NCBI GenBank assembly: GCA_005777825.1
Contig: SXLB01000073.1
Span: 1 to 64,000, forward strand
Origin: Methylotenera sp.
Lineage (GTDB): Bacteria > Pseudomonadota > Gammaproteobacteria > Burkholderiales > Methylophilaceae
Reading direction: 5' to 3'
Length of the DNA stretch: 64,000 nucleotides
Shown here: one piece after another, positions 12,236 through 23,543 of the stretch
Numbering within the stretch: the first letter of the stretch is position 1
Layout: each line of letters opens with the position of its first letter
Program-made: the position numbers and the translations under genes
Notes under the pieces: model-generated
What the model saw: the letters and a program-made list of their open reading frames with translations, nothing else
The model's database searches: none
Told to the model about the DNA's origin: nothing

Positions 12236-13438
12236 ATGCAGCTTTATGACATGCCAGATGCACGAGGCCATTTTGGTCAGTACGGTGGTACATTTGTTGC
12301 CGAAACTTTGGTTGAGGCATTAGAAGAATTGCGCGTGATGTATGAAAAATACCGTCACGACCCGGTATTTTTAGCTGAGTACGCCTACGATTTAAAACAT
12401 TTTGTTGGTCGCCCCAGTCCTATTTATCACGCAAAACGCTTGTCGGACAAAGTTGGTGGGGCGCAAATCTATTTAAAGCGTGAAGATTTAAATCACACCG
12501 GCGCACACAAAATCAACAACACCATAGGCCAAGCTTTATTGGCTAAACGCATGGGCAAGCCGCGTGTGATTGCTGAAACCGGTGCCGGTCAGCATGGTGT
12601 GGCAACTGCTACCATTGCCGCTAGGTTGGGCCTGGAATGCGTAGTCTACATGGGTAGCGAAGACGTTAAACGGCAAGCGCCGAATGTGTTTAGAATGAAG
12701 TTGTTGGGCGCGACCGTGGTGCCGGTGGAAAGCGGCTCCAAAACTTTAAAAGATGCGCTTAATGAAGCCATGCGTGATTGGGTGACCAATGTACACAATA
12801 CTTTCTACATCATAGGTACAGTAGCCGGCCCGCATCCTTATCCTATGATGGTGCGGGATTTTCAAGCCATCATAGGCATAGAAGCCAAGCAACAAATGCA
12901 TGAAATGGTAGGGCATCAGCCGGAAGCGGTGGTGGCCTGTGTGGGTGGTGGTTCTAATGCCATGGGTATTTTTTACCCTTATATTGACGTGCCTAATGTG
13001 CGTTTGATAGGTGTCGAAGCGGCAGGCTTGGGCATGGAAACCGGTAAGCATGCCGCACCGTTAACGGCTAACAGTGCCGTTGGCGTGTTGCATGGCAACC
13101 GTACCTATTTGATGCAAGATGCCGATGGCAACATCATCGAGACGCATTCCATCTCAGCCGGCTTGGATTACCCTGGGGTAGGCCCTGAGCATGCCTGGTT
13201 AAAAGATATCAAGCGTGCTGAATATGTCGCCGTAACCGATGACGAAGCCATGGCTGCTTTTCATAATTTATGCCGTACCGAAGGCATCATTCCTGCATTG
13301 GAATCCAGTCATGCCTTAGCCTACGCAGAAAAACTGGCTAAAACCATGAGCAAAGATAAAATTATTTTAGTTAACCTATCGGGTCGCGGTGACAAAGACA
13401 TCAACACCGTGGCTAAGTTGGCTAATATTACTTTGTAA
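12236..13438 (+). CDS. trpB: tryptophan synthase beta chain
   Basis: [27 protein letters not shown]. Confidence 0.98.
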   Translation: MQLYDMPDARGHFGQYGGTFVAETLVEALEELRVMYEKYRHDPVFLAEYAYDLKHFVGRPSPIYHAKRLSDKVGGAQIYLKREDLNHTGAHKINNTIGQALLAKRMGKPRVIAETGAGQHGVATATIAARLGLECVVYMGSEDVKRQAPNVFRMKLLGATVVPVESGSKTLKDALNEAMRDWVTNVHNTFYIIGTVAGPHPYPMMVRDFQAIIGIEAKQQMHEMVGHQPEAVVACVGGGSNAMGIFYPYIDVPNVRLIGVEAAGLGMETGKHAAPLTANSAVGVLHGNRTYLMQDADGNIIETHSISAGLDYPGVGPEHAWLKDIKRAEYVAVTDDEAMAAFHNLCRTEGIIPALESSHALAYAEKLAKTMSKDKIILVNLSGRGDKDINTVAKLANITL

Positions 13439-13469
13439 GCCATCCGTTTAACTTTTACTGACCATCCTT

Positions 13470-14270
13470 ATGTCTAGAATTAAAACCGTATTTGCCAACC
13501 TAAAACAGCAAGGCAAGACTGCCTTGATCCCGTATATCACAGCCGGTGATCCTCACCCTAAATTCACCGTGAGCTTGATGCACACCTTGGTTGAGCATGG
13601 TGCAGACATGATAGAGTTAGGCGTGCCATTCTCTGACCCCATGGCCGATGGACCAGTAATTCAGCGTGCCAGCGAACGTGCTTTGGTTCATAAAGTGGGC
13701 CTTACAGCGGTGTTGGACATGGTTAAAACCTTTAGGCAAACCGATCAAGCCACGCCCATTATTTTAATGGGTTACGCCAACCCGATAGAGGCGGTCGGTG
13801 CCGTGGCCTTTGCTGATAAAGCCAAAGCAGCCGATGTGGATGGCGTGATTACCGTGGATTACCCACCTGAAGAATGCGGCAGTTTTGTTAAAGAATTGCA
13901 GGACAGGGGCATTGATCCGGTATTCTTGTTGTCGCCCACCACCGATGCTAAACGCGTGGAGCTGATCGTCAAACAAGCCAGTGGCTTTGTTTATTACGTG
14001 TCACTAAAAGGCGTAACCGGTGCAGCCAATCTGGACATCGTCGAAGTAGCAAGTCGGGTGGCCAGCATACGCGAACAAACCAATTTACCGGTGGGCGTGG
14101 GTTTTGGTATACGCGATGCCGCTACGGCTAAGGCCACGGCCGCGATCGCGGATGCGGTAGTGGTAGGCAGTCGCATGGTGCTAGCCATAGAGGGTTCCAA
14201 TGAAGCCAATCTGTTAAGCAATGTGGCGAACTTGATGACGGAATTAAAAACGGCCGTTGACGCGGCCTAA
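13470..14270 (+). CDS. trpA: tryptophan synthase alpha chain
   Basis: [35 protein letters not shown]. Confidence 0.98.
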   Translation: MSRIKTVFANLKQQGKTALIPYITAGDPHPKFTVSLMHTLVEHGADMIELGVPFSDPMADGPVIQRASERALVHKVGLTAVLDMVKTFRQTDQATPIILMGYANPIEAVGAVAFADKAKAADVDGVITVDYPPEECGSFVKELQDRGIDPVFLLSPTTDAKRVELIVKQASGFVYYVSLKGVTGAANLDIVEVASRVASIREQTNLPVGVGFGIRDAATAKATAAIADAVVVGSRMVLAIEGSNEANLLSNVANLMTELKTAVDAA

Positions 14271-14299
14271 TCAAACGAGCAATAAAGAGGATTAGTCAG

Positions 14300-15163
14300 A
14301 TGAGTTGGTTAAATAAATTACCGCAAAAAATTAAACGGGTGGTTGGCCGCGATAAAAAAACCGTGCCAGAAGGGTTGTGGAGTAAATGCCCAGCCTGCCA
14401 AACCGTCTTGTATAAAAAAGACTTGGAAGACAACGCGGAAGTCTGCCCTAAGTGTGCTCATCACCACCGCATCAGTGCCCGTGAGCGCATAGCCTTATTG
14501 TTGGATGCCGATGGCCAGTTTGAAATTGGCGCTGCCGTGCAACCCATAGACCCACTTAAATTTAAAGACAGCAAAAGCTACGCGGAGCGCATAGTTGAGT
14601 CGCAAAAAGCCGTGGCAGAAAAAGACGCATTGGTGGTCATGCAGGGCAGCATTAAAACCGTGCCTGCGGTGGTAGCGGCGTTTGAATTTAAATTAAAGGG
14701 CGGCTCCATGGGTTCGGTGGTGGGCGAACGTTTTGTGCGCGGCGTGCAAACCGCCATAGACAATAAAATGGCATTCGTTTGCGTCTCTGCTAGCGGTGGT
14801 GCGCGCATGCAAGAAGGCTTACTGTCGCTCATGCAGATGGCTAAAACCAGCGCTGCACTGACGCAGTTGAGCAAAGCAGGTTTGCCCTTTATTTCCGTTT
14901 TGACGGATCCGACCATGGGTGGTGTGTCAGCCAGCTTTGCCATGTTGGGCGATGTCATTATTGCAGAGCCGCAAGCTTTAATTGGTTTTGCTGGCCCGCG
15001 TGTGATTGAGCAGACAGTTCGTGAAACTTTGCCGGACGGATTCCAACGCGCGGAATTTTTACTCGAACACGGCGCCATAGACATGATCGTGGATAGGCGT
15101 GAAATGCGCGATAAATTGGCTAATATATTGGCTAATTTAATGCGTTTGCCGGTGGCGGCTTAA
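14300..15163 (+). CDS. accD: acetyl-CoA carboxylase carboxyltransferase beta subunit
   Basis: N-terminal CxxC...CxxC zinc motif; [19 protein letters not shown]. Confidence 0.98.
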   Translation: MSWLNKLPQKIKRVVGRDKKTVPEGLWSKCPACQTVLYKKDLEDNAEVCPKCAHHHRISARERIALLLDADGQFEIGAAVQPIDPLKFKDSKSYAERIVESQKAVAEKDALVVMQGSIKTVPAVVAAFEFKLKGGSMGSVVGERFVRGVQTAIDNKMAFVCVSASGGARMQEGLLSLMQMAKTSAALTQLSKAGLPFISVLTDPTMGGVSASFAMLGDVIIAEPQALIGFAGPRVIEQTVRETLPDGFQRAEFLLEHGAIDMIVDRREMRDKLANILANLMRLPVAA

Positions 15164-15178
15164 TCAACCCAACTAGCG

Positions 15179-15205
15179 CTGGCCTCATTTTGGCCAGTTT
15201 TTTTT
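15179..15205 (+). terminator. Rho-independent terminator after accD
   Basis: CTGGCC-tcatttt-GGCCAG-TTTTTTTT. Confidence 0.85.
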
Positions 15206-15227
15206 GCCAGACTAAAAGGTCTTAGCC

Positions 15228-16592
15228 ATTTCTAACGAGATCACCAGTTCAGCGTTTCAATCTAACGACTTGGCCGCCTGGCTCAGCTACATCGAAAGTT
15301 TGCATCCCAAATCCATCGCCATGGGTTTGGATAGGGTTCAGCAAATGCTGAGCCGATTGCAATTGCAAGCCACGCCATTTCCTCTTATTACCGTGGCGGG
15401 CACCAATGGCAAGGGTTCCACTTGCGCCATGCTAGAGCAAATTTATTGGCAGGCTGGCTATCAAGTTGGCTGCTACACCTCACCGCACATTCTGCAATAC
15501 AACGAGCGCCTTAGAGTGAATGGGGCGCCTGCTAGCGATGCTGTGCTGTGCCAAGCCTTTGCTGTGGTTGAGCAAGCCAGACGCATGGAACCCACCATAG
15601 CGTTAACCTATTTTGAAGTGGGCACCTTGGCCGCTGTTTGGCATTTCATCAAAACAGGGGTGGAGGTCGCCATACTCGAGGTTGGCTTAGGTGGCCGCTT
15701 GGATGCAGTCAATGCCTTCGAACCTAGTTGCACTATCGTCACCAGCATCGATTTGGACCACCAGGAGTTTCTGGGAAACACGCGTGATGCAATTGGCTAT
15801 GAAAAGGCAGGTATTTTCCGTACAGGCGTGCCAGCCATATGCGGCGACCCTAAGCCGCCTGCCACTCTGCTTGCCCATGCTGCCGCAATCGCGGCCCCGC
15901 TGATTTGCTTGGGTAAAGAATTCAATGCCAGCCCGGATCAGAGCGAGTGGCATTATCAAGTGCAGCAGCAAACCCGCTATACCTTGCCCAAGCCGGCTTT
16001 GCTGGGTGCTTATCAGCTGAATAATGCGGCCTGTGCGGTATCGGCCGTTGAGGCCTTGCAAGACCGCTTGCCGGTTGGGCTGTTAAGCATAACAAGGGCG
16101 CTGGCCAATCTAAAATTGCCTGGGCGTTTTCAAATTATCCAAGCCCCTGATAGCGGCACCAAGCGTACTAGCGTGATACTGGACGTGGCACATAATCCGC
16201 ACGCGGCCCGTGCTTTGGCAGCCAACCTGCAGGCTTTGCGTAGCGATCCAGCTAGCGGGCTAGATGGTAAAACCTACGCGGTGTTCGCTATGCTGGCTGA
16301 TAAAGACAGCGGCGGGGTGATTGCGGCGCTAAAAGATCACATAGACGGCTGGTATGTGGCCGATACCCTGCATGCACGTGGTGCATGGGCAAAAGACTTG
16401 GCAGAGCAAATTGCCGGTCTGGCGCCGGCATCCACTATAAAAACCTTTGCCAGTGCAGATAAAGCCTATATTCAAGCATGTATTGATGTAGAAGCCTGTA
16501 TGGATGCAGATGAAAATGCTAAAATAATCGTGTTCGGTTCGTTTTTTACTGTTGCCAGTGTGATGCAAATATTGCCTAATAACGCTGTGTAA
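15228..16592 (+). CDS. folC: bifunctional folylpolyglutamate/dihydrofolate synthase; proposed ATT start at 15228 (ORF track starts at TTG 15270)
   Basis: VAGTNGKGSTCAMLEQIY; LEVGLGGRLDAVNAF. Frame is open back to a stop at 15213, with AAAAGG at 15214-15219. Confidence 0.9.
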   Translation: MSNEITSSAFQSNDLAAWLSYIESLHPKSIAMGLDRVQQMLSRLQLQATPFPLITVAGTNGKGSTCAMLEQIYWQAGYQVGCYTSPHILQYNERLRVNGAPASDAVLCQAFAVVEQARRMEPTIALTYFEVGTLAAVWHFIKTGVEVAILEVGLGGRLDAVNAFEPSCTIVTSIDLDHQEFLGNTRDAIGYEKAGIFRTGVPAICGDPKPPATLLAHAAAIAAPLICLGKEFNASPDQSEWHYQVQQQTRYTLPKPALLGAYQLNNAACAVSAVEALQDRLPVGLLSITRALANLKLPGRFQIIQAPDSGTKRTSVILDVAHNPHAARALAANLQALRSDPASGLDGKTYAVFAMLADKDSGGVIAALKDHIDGWYVADTLHARGAWAKDLAEQIAGLAPASTIKTFASADKAYIQACIDVEACMDADENAKIIVFGSFFTVASVMQILPNNAV

Positions 16593-16631
16593 CAATAGTC
16601 CTATGTTCATGCTATTTTAAGGAATGCAGCA

Positions 16632-17303
16632 ATGCCACCTGATACAGACCACGATCAAGAATTAAGTTTAAAGAAACGTGCTAGGCGTCGCCTGGTCGGG
16701 GCAGTAGGCTTGGTCTTGTTAATGGTCGGTGTCTTGCCCATGGTATTGCAAGATCGCGCTAGTTTGACCCCAAGTGCGGCCATCAAGATTACCATGGCGG
16801 GTGTTGATGCCGGTGTGGTCGAACCGATTGCACCGCCAGCACCTCTTGCAGCGCCAGCGCTGCCCCCTGTATCGCCGCTAGCTGGTGAGGGGGCAGTTGC
16901 TTCGGATACCACGGCTGTTGCAATAAATGAAAGTTCTGCCGGCGCCGATCCTGCTCAAATTAAGCCCACAGAAAAACCAACAGATAAACCAATAGAAAAG
17001 CCAGTAGAGAAAGCACTTGAAGCTAAGCCACAGCCATCACTGGCAAAAGCCGATGGCAGCGCAGCAGCAAAATCCAGTTTTGCCATTCAAATAGGGGTGT
17101 ATTCCTCTATGGCCAGCGTCACTGAAATGGAAGGCAAATTAAAGCAAGCTGGTTATCAGGCCAGCATAAAAAAAGTCAGTACCGATAAAGGTGAGAAAAT
17201 TCGCTTAAGAACCGGCGATTACCCTACGCGTCAGCAGGCTGCCGAAGCAATGCTCAAACTTCAGGCTTTAAATATGCAAGGCATGGTAGTGGCTAATGAC
17301 TAA
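16632..17303 (+). CDS. SPOR domain-containing protein (DedD-like)
   Basis: One TM, Pro/Lys-rich linker (KPTEKPTDKPIEKPVEK), C-terminal FAIQIGVYSSMASVTEMEGKLKQAGYQA. Confidence 0.85.
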   Translation: MPPDTDHDQELSLKKRARRRLVGAVGLVLLMVGVLPMVLQDRASLTPSAAIKITMAGVDAGVVEPIAPPAPLAAPALPPVSPLAGEGAVASDTTAVAINESSAGADPAQIKPTEKPTDKPIEKPVEKALEAKPQPSLAKADGSAAAKSSFAIQIGVYSSMASVTEMEGKLKQAGYQASIKKVSTDKGEKIRLRTGDYPTRQQAAEAMLKLQALNMQGMVVAND

Positions 17304-17332
17304 GTTCTTTAAGCAGCGTGCTGGCCTAAATC

Positions 17333-17824
17333 ATGACTAGTTTTGACTACTTGGTGCTAGCCATATTAGGCCTATCCGTCGCATTGAGCGTCATGCGCGG
17401 CTTGGTGCTGGAAGCCTTGTCCATTGTGTCGTGGGTGTTAGCCTTCTTCGTCGCTAAAAGTTACGCCAGTCAATTGGTGCCCATGATGCCTGAGGCTATC
17501 CCAACCGAACCACTGCGGGTCGCGGCAGCATTTTTAATCGTATTCATAGCGACCTTGCTTATTAGCAGTCTGTTGTCGATTGCGCTGGCCAGTCTGTTTA
17601 AGAAATTAGGTTTGGGTTGGCTGAATCGGCTGTTAGGCGGTTTGTTTGGTTTGACGCGCGGCATCATCATTGTTTGCTTGTTGGTATTTTTAGCCGGCAT
17701 GACCGATTTGCCTAAGGATGACCGTTGGCGAGATGCCATGTTGAGCGCCCCGTTTGAAGCCTTGGTTGGCCATATAATGCCTTGGGTGCCAGATAGCATA
17801 AGCCAATACATTAGGTACGATTAG
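17333..17824 (+). CDS. cvpA: CvpA family protein
   Basis: DYLVLAILGLSVALSVMRGLVLEALSIVSWV; precedes purF. Confidence 0.93.
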   Translation: MTSFDYLVLAILGLSVALSVMRGLVLEALSIVSWVLAFFVAKSYASQLVPMMPEAIPTEPLRVAAAFLIVFIATLLISSLLSIALASLFKKLGLGWLNRLLGGLFGLTRGIIIVCLLVFLAGMTDLPKDDRWRDAMLSAPFEALVGHIMPWVPDSISQYIRYD

Positions 17825-17918
17825 GGCGCATTTGACCCCAGCTTCATGGCATCCGTGCTAGGCATAACGATAAAACGCAGTATTCATTACACAGTATTCA
17901 TTATTTAAGGCTACATCC

Positions 17919-19457
17919 ATGTGCGGAATCATAGGTATTGTTGGTAAAAACCCAGTTAACCAATTGTTGTACGATGGTTTGTTGGTCTTGCAGCACAGGG
18001 GCCAAGACGCCGCAGGCATTGTTACCACCGACGGCAATACCTTTTTTATGCATAAAAATAACGGCTTGGTTAAAGACGTTTTTCAAACCCGCCACATGCG
18101 TAGTTTGGTTGGCAATGTCGGTATCGGACATGTGCGCTACCCAACTGCCGGTTCATCGAGTGCCGCGGAAGCCCAGCCTTTTTATGTCAACTCGCCATTC
18201 GGCATAGTGCTGGGTCACAACGGCAATCTGACCAATTCGGATCAATTGAAATCCGAAATGTTTAAACAAGATTTACGTCACATCAATACCAATTCCGATT
18301 CCGAAGTATTGCTCAATGTGTTGGCGCACGAAATTGAACAAACCTCACGTAATGCCGTGCTAAATACCGACATGACTTTTGATGCGGTGGCTGGCGTGCA
18401 CAGACGCTGCAAAGGCGCGTACGCGGTAGTGGCCATGATTGCCAACTTTGGCTTATTAGCCTTTCGCGACCCCAATGGCATACGCCCCTTGGTGATAGGC
18501 AAGGCCGAGACCGATAAAGGCACCGAGTACATCGTCGCTTCAGAAAGCGTGGCCTTGGATGTGCTTGGCTTCACCTTGGTAAGAGATGTAGCGCCGGGTG
18601 AGGCTATATTTATCGACATGCACGGTAATTTTTTCAGTCGCCAATGCGCCGAGCAAGCCAAGCTCAACCCCTGTATTTTTGAATACGTTTATTTAGCCAG
18701 ACCCGACTCCGTCATCGATGACGTGTCTGTTTACCAAACCCGATTGGACATGGGCAAAACCCTGGCAGAAAAGATCAAGCGTGACTGGGCTGATAAGAAA
18801 ATTGATGTGGTGATTCCTATCCCTGACACCAGTCGTCCCAGTGCCTTGCAGGTCGGTATAGCCTTAGGTTTGGATTACCGGGAGGGCTTTATTAAAAATC
18901 GTTACATAGGCCGTACCTTCATCATGCCTGGCCAAGCTTTGCGTAAGAAATCGGTTAGGCAAAAACTCAATCCCATAGGCATAGAATTTAAAGGTAAAAA
19001 TGTTTTGCTGGTGGACGATTCCATCGAGCGCGGCACCACCTCCCAGCAAATTGTGCAGATGGCTAGGGATGCCGGTGCCAATAAAGTCTATTTTGCTTCT
19101 GCTGCACCGCCGGTGCGCTTTCCTAATGTCTATGGCATAGACATGCCCAGTCGCGATGAATTGCTCGCGACGGGCCGTACCGATGAAGAGATTTGCCGAG
19201 AAATCGGTGCCGACGCCCTGATCTATCAAGATTTGAGCGCCCTAGTTGGGGTGGTGAAGTTAAGTAACCCAAAAATAGTCGATTTTGATTGCTCCTGCTT
19301 TGATGGTAAATACGTGACCGGTGACATCAGTGAGGCTTACTTAGCTAATATAGAATCGGCCCGTGGCGACGTGAATAAAAAACAAAAACCGGCCAACGCC
19401 AGTACGCAAATAGATTTAAATTTAATCGACAGTTTTGAAGACGCCGTGGCCGACTAA
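17919..19457 (+). CDS. purF: amidophosphoribosyltransferase
   Basis: [34 protein letters not shown]. Confidence 0.98.
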   Translation: MCGIIGIVGKNPVNQLLYDGLLVLQHRGQDAAGIVTTDGNTFFMHKNNGLVKDVFQTRHMRSLVGNVGIGHVRYPTAGSSSAAEAQPFYVNSPFGIVLGHNGNLTNSDQLKSEMFKQDLRHINTNSDSEVLLNVLAHEIEQTSRNAVLNTDMTFDAVAGVHRRCKGAYAVVAMIANFGLLAFRDPNGIRPLVIGKAETDKGTEYIVASESVALDVLGFTLVRDVAPGEAIFIDMHGNFFSRQCAEQAKLNPCIFEYVYLARPDSVIDDVSVYQTRLDMGKTLAEKIKRDWADKKIDVVIPIPDTSRPSALQVGIALGLDYREGFIKNRYIGRTFIMPGQALRKKSVRQKLNPIGIEFKGKNVLLVDDSIERGTTSQQIVQMARDAGANKVYFASAAPPVRFPNVYGIDMPSRDELLATGRTDEEICREIGADALIYQDLSALVGVVKLSNPKIVDFDCSCFDGKYVTGDISEAYLANIESARGDVNKKQKPANASTQIDLNLIDSFEDAVAD

Positions 19458-19471
19458 AAAAGCGTCTTGAC

Positions 19472-19493
19472 GGTATGCCAGCTATGGCATACC
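19472..19493. terminator. Perfect hairpin GGTATGCC-agctat-GGCATACC after purF
   Basis: 8-bp perfect stem, no clear U-tract. Confidence 0.5.
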
Positions 19494-19499
19494 ATCCAA

Positions 19500-19618
19500 T
19501 TGCGCTGATTTGAGTGACTCAACTTAAACAAAGTCTTACTCAGCTTGCGGGCGCATTATAAACACAGCTAAAGCGAGTTCAAAAACCCGTTTAGCTAAGA
19601 CCTAGGCGGGTTTTTTAA
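19500..19618 (+). ncRNA. SAM-II-type riboswitch aptamer plus terminator expression platform upstream of metZ
   Basis: TTGCGCTGATTT...TTGCGGGCGCATTATAAACACAGCTAAAG carries the hallmark SAM-II blocks GCGCUGAUUU, UUGC, GCGC, AUAAA and GCUAAA. It is followed by terminator AAAAACCCG...CGGGTTTTTT. Confidence 0.82.
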
Positions 19619-19641
19619 CGTCTAAATAACACGGGATTATT

Positions 19642-20835
19642 ATGACTATAAATAAATTTCACCCACAAACCTTGTCAGTTAGAGCGGGTAGCGAAATGAC
19701 CGCTTACGGCGAGAATTCCGAAGCCTTGTTTCTGAATTCCAGTTTTCGTTTTGACAGTGCTGCGCAAGCGGCAGCAAGATTTGGCGGCAGCGAGCCGGGT
19801 AATATTTATTCGCGCTTTACCAATCCTACCGTCACCGTGTTTCAAAATAAACTGGCGGCCCTGGAGGGAGCGGAACAATGCGTGGCGACGTCCAGCGGCA
19901 TGTCGGCGATACTGGCTTGCGTCATGGGCTTATGCAGTGCGGGCGATCACATTGTGGCCTCACGCAGCATATTTGGCACCAGCGTGCAGCTGTTTAGCAA
20001 TATATTGGCGCGCTGGGGTTTGCAAGTCAGCTTTGTTTCCCTGACCGATTTGGCTGAATGGCAATCTGCGGTCACTGACCATACCAAATTGTTTTTTGTG
20101 GAAACGCCATCCAATCCGCTGACCGAAGTATGCGACATCGCTGCCTTGGCTGACATCGCACACAAGGCGGGCGCTCACTTGGTGGTGGACAATTGTTTTT
20201 GCACGCCTGCCATACAGCGGCCTTTGGCATTGGGCGCAGACATCATTATTCATTCCGCGACCAAATACATAGACGGCCAAGGTCGTTGCTTGGGCGGAGC
20301 CGTGCTTGGTTCTAAGGCACTAATGGAGCCGGTTTATGGCTTTCTAAGAACCGCTGGCGTCACCATGAGTGCGTTTAATGCCTGGGTGTTTTTGAAGGGC
20401 TTGGAGACCTTGTACGTGCGCATGGACGCGCATGCACGTAACGCCTTGGCTTTGGCTACATGGCTGGAACAGCAGCCTGGTGTGGCGCGCGTCTATTACC
20501 CTGGCTTAAGCTCGCATCCGCAGCATGCGCTGGCGTTGCGTCAGCAAAGCAGTGGTGGTGGTATCGTTAGCTTTGAGGTGCGGGCTAAAGCTGGGCAAAC
20601 GCCACAGCAAGCAGCCTGGGCTTTGATTGATGCGACCAAGCTCATATCCATTACAGCCAATTTGGGTGATGCTAAGTCCACCATTACCCATCCGGCTACC
20701 ACCACCCATAGTCGTGTGACAGCCGAAGCACGAGCAGCAGCAGGTGTAGTGGATGGCTTGGTGAGAATTGCCGTTGGCCTTGAGCATATCGACGACTTAA
20801 AATCCGACTTATCCATGCTCACGGCTCTTGCCTAG
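19642..20835 (+). CDS. metZ: O-succinylhomoserine sulfhydrylase
   Basis: Cys/Met metabolism PLP enzyme: TLSVRAGSEMTAYGENSEALFLNSSF...SATKYIDGQGRCLGG. Confidence 0.93.
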   Translation: MTINKFHPQTLSVRAGSEMTAYGENSEALFLNSSFRFDSAAQAAARFGGSEPGNIYSRFTNPTVTVFQNKLAALEGAEQCVATSSGMSAILACVMGLCSAGDHIVASRSIFGTSVQLFSNILARWGLQVSFVSLTDLAEWQSAVTDHTKLFFVETPSNPLTEVCDIAALADIAHKAGAHLVVDNCFCTPAIQRPLALGADIIIHSATKYIDGQGRCLGGAVLGSKALMEPVYGFLRTAGVTMSAFNAWVFLKGLETLYVRMDAHARNALALATWLEQQPGVARVYYPGLSSHPQHALALRQQSSGGGIVSFEVRAKAGQTPQQAAWALIDATKLISITANLGDAKSTITHPATTTHSRVTAEARAAAGVVDGLVRIAVGLEHIDDLKSDLSMLTALA

Positions 20836-20842
20836 ACGGCTT

Positions 20843-20904
20843 AATTAGTAGGGCTGTGCAGCGATATTCAAGGCTGTTTTAAATCGCTGCTGGCCCTACT
20901 AATT
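20843..20904. repeat. Long imperfect palindrome between metZ and gyrA
   Basis: AATTAGTAGGGC (20843-20854)/GCCCTACTAATT (20893-20904), with inner CAGCGAT (20859-20865)/ATCGCTG (20883-20889). Confidence 0.85.
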
Positions 20905-20962
20905 TGCCGCCATTCCATGCTAAAATTGCACTACACAAAAACAACTAAAAGTCAGTTTAACC

Positions 20963-23533
20963 ATGGATCAATTCGCTAAAGAAACCCTGCCAATTAGTTT
21001 AGAAGACGAGATGCGCAGATCGTATCTGGATTACGCCATGAGCGTGATCGTCGGTCGCGCCTTGCCGGATGTGAGGGACGGCTTAAAGCCAGTGCACAGA
21101 CGCGTACTCTACGCCATGCACGAGCTTAGCAATGACTACAATAAACCGTATAAAAAATCCGCGCGTATTGTTGGTGATGTAATTGGTAAATACCACCCAC
21201 ATGGCGACACGGCGGTGTACGACACCATCGTTCGGATGGCGCAAGATTTTAGCTTGCGTTACATGCTGGTTGATGGTCAAGGTAACTTTGGTTCTGTGGA
21301 TGGCGACAACGCGGCGGCCATGCGTTACACGGAAATCCGCATGGCTAAAATTGCCCACGAGTTATTGGCGGACATAGACAAAGAAACCGTCGATTTTGGC
21401 CCTAACTACGACGGCAGCGAGAACGAACCGCTGATCATGCCGGCTCGTATCCCGAATTTGCTTATCAATGGTAGCTCCGGTATTGCCGTGGGTATGGCAA
21501 CCAATAGTCCGCCGCACAATCTGAACGAGGTGTTGGATGCCTGCGTCGCCTTACTTAAAGACCCGGAAATGGGTGTGGAAGAGCTGATTGAATTGGTGCC
21601 TGCGCCTGACTTCCCAACGGCCGGTATTATTTACGGCACCGTGGGCGTGAAAGAGGGTTACCGCACCGGTCGTGGTCGCGTCGTGATGCGTGGTCGTACC
21701 CACGTTGAAGATTTGGAGCGCGGTGGCCGTCAGGCATTGATAGTCGATGAATTACCGTATCAGGTTAACAAGAAAACCTTTGTTGAGAAAATTGCCGAAT
21801 TAGTCAACGAGAAAAAGATAGAAGGCATTTCAGATTTACGCGACGAATCCGACAAATCGGGTATGCGTGTTGTCATCGAATTAAAACGCGGTGAAATAGC
21901 CGAGGTGGTGCTGAACAACCTGTATAAACAAACGCAATTGCAAGACACCTTCGGTATGAACATGGTGGCCTTGCTAGATGGTCAGCCTAGGTTGCTCAAC
22001 CTCAAGCAAATGCTAGAAGCATTCTTGCGCCACCGTCGTGAAGTCATTACCCGTCGCACCGTTTTTGAACTGAAAAAAGCCCGTGCTCGCGGTCACTTGC
22101 TAGAAGGCTTGGCCGTGGCATTGGCTAACGTGGACGAGATGATCGCTCTTATTAAAGCGGCACCTACGCCACCGGAAGCGAAAGTTGCCTTGATGGCCAA
22201 AGCGTGGAAATCACCGGTAGTGGAAGAAATGCTACAGCGCGCAGCCATGGAGGCCTCACGCCCTGAAGGTTTAAGCATAGACTTTGGTTTAACGCCTAAA
22301 GGTTACAAATTAAGCGACGTGCAAGCGCAAGAAATTCTACAAATGCGCTTACAGCGCTTAACCGGCCTAGAGCAAGACAAAGTGGTCAGTGAGTACAAAG
22401 AAGTGATGGACATCATCGCTGACTTGTTGGATATATTGGCCACGCCAGCACGCGTGACCACCATCATAGGTGACGAGTTAACTGAAATTAGAAAACAATT
22501 CGGTGACAAGCGCCGCAGTGAAATTATTGCCAATGCCCAAGATTTATCACTAGAGGATTTAATCACGCCGCAAGACGTGGTGGTGACCTTGTCGCATACC
22601 GGTTACGTGAAGTCCCAACCTTTGGACGAGTACCGTGCTCAACGTCGTGGCGGACGTGGTAAGCAAGCCGCCCCGACTAAAGAAGACGATTTCATCGACA
22701 AGATGTTTGTCGCCAATACCCACGATTACATTTTGTGCTTCAGTAGCCGTGGTCGTGTTTATTGGTTGAAAGTATATGAAGTGCCACAAGGCAGTCGCAC
22801 CGGTCGCGGCAAGCCTATTGTTAATCTGTTCCCCTTGGAAGAGGGCGAAAAAATTAACGCCATCTTGTCCGTCAAAGAGTTTGATGAAACCCGTTATATT
22901 TTCATGGCCACGGCACTGGGTACGGTTAAGAAAACCGCTTTAATTGAATTCGCTAATCCACGCAAATCCGGCATCATCGCCATCAATCTAGACGAAGGTG
23001 ACTACTTGATAGGCGCAGAAGTGACCAATGGGGCTAACGACATCGTCTTGGTTTCCAATGGCGGCAAGGCGGTCTGGTTTGATGAAGAGGCGGTCAGACA
23101 AATGGGCCGTGCTACCCGCGGTGTACGCGGCATGAAATTGGCTGCAGGTCAGCAAGTGTTGTCTTTGTTGATAGCGGACGACGACAAGCAAACGGTGTTG
23201 GTGGCCACGGAAAATGGCTACGGTAAACGCACACAATTGGCTGACTTCCGCCATTCAGGTCGCGGTACGCAAGGTGTTAAAGCGATTGCCATCAGTGAGC
23301 GAAATGGCTTGGTGGTGGCCGCTAAATTGGTCAACGACGAAGATGAAATCATGTTGATCACTACCGGTGGCGTCTTGATTCGCACGCGTGTAAAAGAAAT
23401 TCGTGAATTAGGTCGCGCCACCCAAGGCGTGACACTGATCAACCTAGGCGAAGGTGAAAAATTATCCGGCTTGGAAAAAATTGTTGAGACGGATGACGCT
23501 GATGCTGAATCAGGCGATGCCGATCTATTGTAA
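20963..23533 (+). CDS. gyrA: DNA gyrase subunit A
   Basis: [52 protein letters not shown]. Confidence 0.99.
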   Translation: MDQFAKETLPISLEDEMRRSYLDYAMSVIVGRALPDVRDGLKPVHRRVLYAMHELSNDYNKPYKKSARIVGDVIGKYHPHGDTAVYDTIVRMAQDFSLRYMLVDGQGNFGSVDGDNAAAMRYTEIRMAKIAHELLADIDKETVDFGPNYDGSENEPLIMPARIPNLLINGSSGIAVGMATNSPPHNLNEVLDACVALLKDPEMGVEELIELVPAPDFPTAGIIYGTVGVKEGYRTGRGRVVMRGRTHVEDLERGGRQALIVDELPYQVNKKTFVEKIAELVNEKKIEGISDLRDESDKSGMRVVIELKRGEIAEVVLNNLYKQTQLQDTFGMNMVALLDGQPRLLNLKQMLEAFLRHRREVITRRTVFELKKARARGHLLEGLAVALANVDEMIALIKAAPTPPEAKVALMAKAWKSPVVEEMLQRAAMEASRPEGLSIDFGLTPKGYKLSDVQAQEILQMRLQRLTGLEQDKVVSEYKEVMDIIADLLDILATPARVTTIIGDELTEIRKQFGDKRRSEIIANAQDLSLEDLITPQDVVVTLSHTGYVKSQPLDEYRAQRRGGRGKQAAPTKEDDFIDKMFVANTHDYILCFSSRGRVYWLKVYEVPQGSRTGRGKPIVNLFPLEEGEKINAILSVKEFDETRYIFMATALGTVKKTALIEFANPRKSGIIAINLDEGDYLIGAEVTNGANDIVLVSNGGKAVWFDEEAVRQMGRATRGVRGMKLAAGQQVLSLLIADDDKQTVLVATENGYGKRTQLADFRHSGRGTQGVKAIAISERNGLVVAAKLVNDEDEIMLITTGGVLIRTRVKEIRELGRATQGVTLINLGEGEKLSGLEKIVETDDADAESGDADLL

Positions 23534-23543
23534 AGCCTAGCGC

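Noticed and set aside
14578-15084. 168-aa antisense ORF opposite accD
   Set aside because: Conserved accD occupies the other strand; shadow frame
16960-17035. KPTE/KPTD/KPIE/KPVE repeats in the SPOR protein
   Set aside because: Ordinary low-complexity periplasmic linker; nucleotide repeats are imperfect
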